Part shown: in pieces, positions 44,082 through 45,043 of the stretch | How positions within the stretch are numbered: the first letter of the stretch is position 1 | Layout: every line of letters starts with the position of its first letter | Source of the DNA: Acidobacteriota bacterium | GTDB lineage: Bacteria; Acidobacteriota; Aminicenantia; S016-38 | Assembly (NCBI GenBank): GCA_015486055.1 | Contig: WFSJ01000015.1 | Span: forward strand, 1 to 45,043 | Direction: 5' to 3' | DNA: 45,043 nt | Program-made: the position numbers and the translations under genes | The notes under the pieces: model-generated | Seen by the model: only the letters and a program-made list of their open reading frames with translations | What the model was told of the DNA's origin: nothing | Database searches by the model: none

Positions 44082-45043
44082 AAACAAGAACCTGGCTTTC
44101 CTTTTTAGCCCTGCCATTTTTAATTTCTCCTGAGTTTTATCCATTCTACCTTTTTTTTCTCCTTCCTTTTTCTTGGGTGAAAAAAAGGGGTGATGGGATA
44201 ATAGTACTGCTTCTTGTTTCGTCGGTTCTAACGCTTCCCTTGGCCTCGGACCCTTCCCGAGCCCTGTTTTTTTTCGCATCCTCTGTCCTAATATTCCTTT
44301 TGTTCAGAGGATTGAACCCTGAGAAACCAGAAAAATTCCTGAGCCTCATTGTATTTGTCATCTCCCTTTCTGCCATATTTGATGGCATTTTTAAAGGAGG
44401 AAGGGCCTTTACATTTCTCCATGACCCAAATCTTGCTGCTGTTTTAATGGGTGCTTCTTTACCTGTGCTCACTCCTCCCCTTTCTGTCCTTGCAATAATA
44501 GGGATTGCTTTTACAAGATCAAGAGCTGGGTTTTTAATAGCTTTTCTTGCCCTTTTTATCATCTTCAAAAAAAGGGAAAAGCTCTTATTTCTCCTTCTCG
44601 TGTTGGCTTTACTTCTTGTGCCCAACCCTCTTTCATCCTATTTAAGAAATATGACAAAGGACCCCTTTGCATTTTCAAGGGTTAAAATATGGGAAAAATC
44701 CCTGAAAATTCTTGAGGATAACCCTCTCGGTGTAGGGGCGATGAACTACGAATCATGGGCAGATGCTTACAGAATACCTGTTGGAGGATTTCCTTCCAGA
44801 TATTTTAAAAAGGCCATTCAGGCTCATAATCAATATCTTCAATTTACTGTGGAACTTGGACCCTTTGGGATAATAGCTTCGTTCCTTCTCCTGATTTTCG
44901 CCTTAAAAACGAAGGGGAAAAAGAAATGGGTTTTTCTTCTCCTTCTTACAGGAGCTTTCTTCCACAGTTTTCAACTTGTTCCTTTCTTCTGGCTTCCCAT
45001 AGCAATTCTTTCTGAACCAGAAAGAAAATATAAGGAGAAATAC
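44078..45043 (+). CDS. Second Wzy_C/O-antigen ligase-like membrane protein (partial, runs off window)
   Basis: An open frame of 322 codons with no stop before the window end. It starts at ATG 44078 (gaaggaag upstream), overlapping the previous stop as ATGA. It has repeated membrane helices and the same layout as its neighbour: FSRVKIWEKSLKILEDNPLGVGAMNYESW, then KAIQAHNQYLQFTVELGPFGIIASFLLL. This is the HNxxLQxxxExG pattern of Wzy_C proteins. It is a clear homologue of the preceding gene but too divergent to be a recent duplicate. The same families are possible: ligase, polymerase or pilin glycosyltransferase. The 3' end is missing. Confidence 0.82.
   Translation, partial: MKTRTWLSFLALPFLISPEFYPFYLFFLLPFSWVKKRGDGIIVLLLVSSVLTLPLASDPSRALFFFASSVLIFLLFRGLNPEKPEKFLSLIVFVISLSAIFDGIFKGGRAFTFLHDPNLAAVLMGASLPVLTPPLSVLAIIGIAFTRSRAGFLIAFLALFIIFKKREKLLFLLLVLALLLVPNPLSSYLRNMTKDPFAFSRVKIWEKSLKILEDNPLGVGAMNYESWADAYRIPVGGFPSRYFKKAIQAHNQYLQFTVELGPFGIIASFLLLIFALKTKGKKKWVFLLLLTGAFFHSFQLVPFFWLPIAILSEPERKYKEKY

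Noticed and set aside
1-45043. CRISPR arrays, insertion sequences, integrases, attachment sites
   Set aside because: No spaced direct-repeat array, transposase, recombinase or flanking inverted repeats were seen; the window looks like stable core chromosome.

Overview
This window reads as a contiguous piece of chromosome from a diderm (Gram-negative-type) bacterium. It carries LPS core and lipid A genes, a TonB-ExbB-ExbD system, a predicted outer-membrane barrel and type IV pilus genes. Codon choice is AT-leaning, with AGA/AGG for Arg and ATA for Ile. The proteins are rich in Glu and Lys, which hints at a thermophilic or warm-adapted lineage, but that is inference. The phylum cannot be fixed from sequence alone. 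I recall zinc-ribbon insertions in RpoB from Acidobacteriota-like lineages, but could not verify this here.

Layout. (1) 1-11754: the universal translation/transcription cluster tuf(3' end)-rpmG-tRNA-Trp-secE-nusG-rplK-rplA-rplJ-rplL-rpoB-rpoC, tightly packed. (2) 11755-12302: the only long stretch without an intact gene. It holds a frameshifted remnant that resembles an alkaline phosphatase/type I phosphodiesterase gene. (3) 12303-13082: an exported DsbC-like disulfide protein. (4) 13126-21194: larC-metG-ychF-like-tgt-yajC-secD-secF. The first five genes are joined by ATGA overlaps, and secD and secF follow closely. The YchF-like protein and Tgt have each lost hallmark residues. (5) 21227-23178: tonB-exbB-exbD behind a good promoter, then a convergent lipid-kinase gene. 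(6) 24062-30526: envelope block. A 1189-residue gene fuses MurG, MurJ and HEAT repeats and overlaps mraY by one base. It is followed by a GNAT protein and an enolase-superfamily OSBS/NSAR-like enzyme. (7) 30515-35299: waaF (minus strand), waaA, lpxK, rph and an outer-membrane barrel protein. (8) 35323-45043: pilB-pilT-pilC-pilS-pilR, then pilA behind a sigma-54 promoter with two palindromic upstream sites. A strong hairpin follows, then two tandem Wzy_C/O-antigen-ligase-like membrane proteins, the second cut by the window edge.

How it fits together. MraY (lipid I), MurG (lipid II) and MurJ (flipping) are three successive steps on undecaprenyl-linked peptidoglycan precursors, and here two of them share one polypeptide next to the third. 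PilS/PilR and the sigma-54 promoter form a local circuit controlling pilin, although PilS seems to have lost much of its ATP-binding domain. The ligase-like genes after pilA may modify pilin or build surface glycan.

The strongest candidates for something undescribed are the MurG-MurJ-HEAT fusion, the shrunken PilS kinase domain, the YchF paralogue with a broken G domain, the Tgt without its zinc site, and the eight-cysteine insertion in RpoB.
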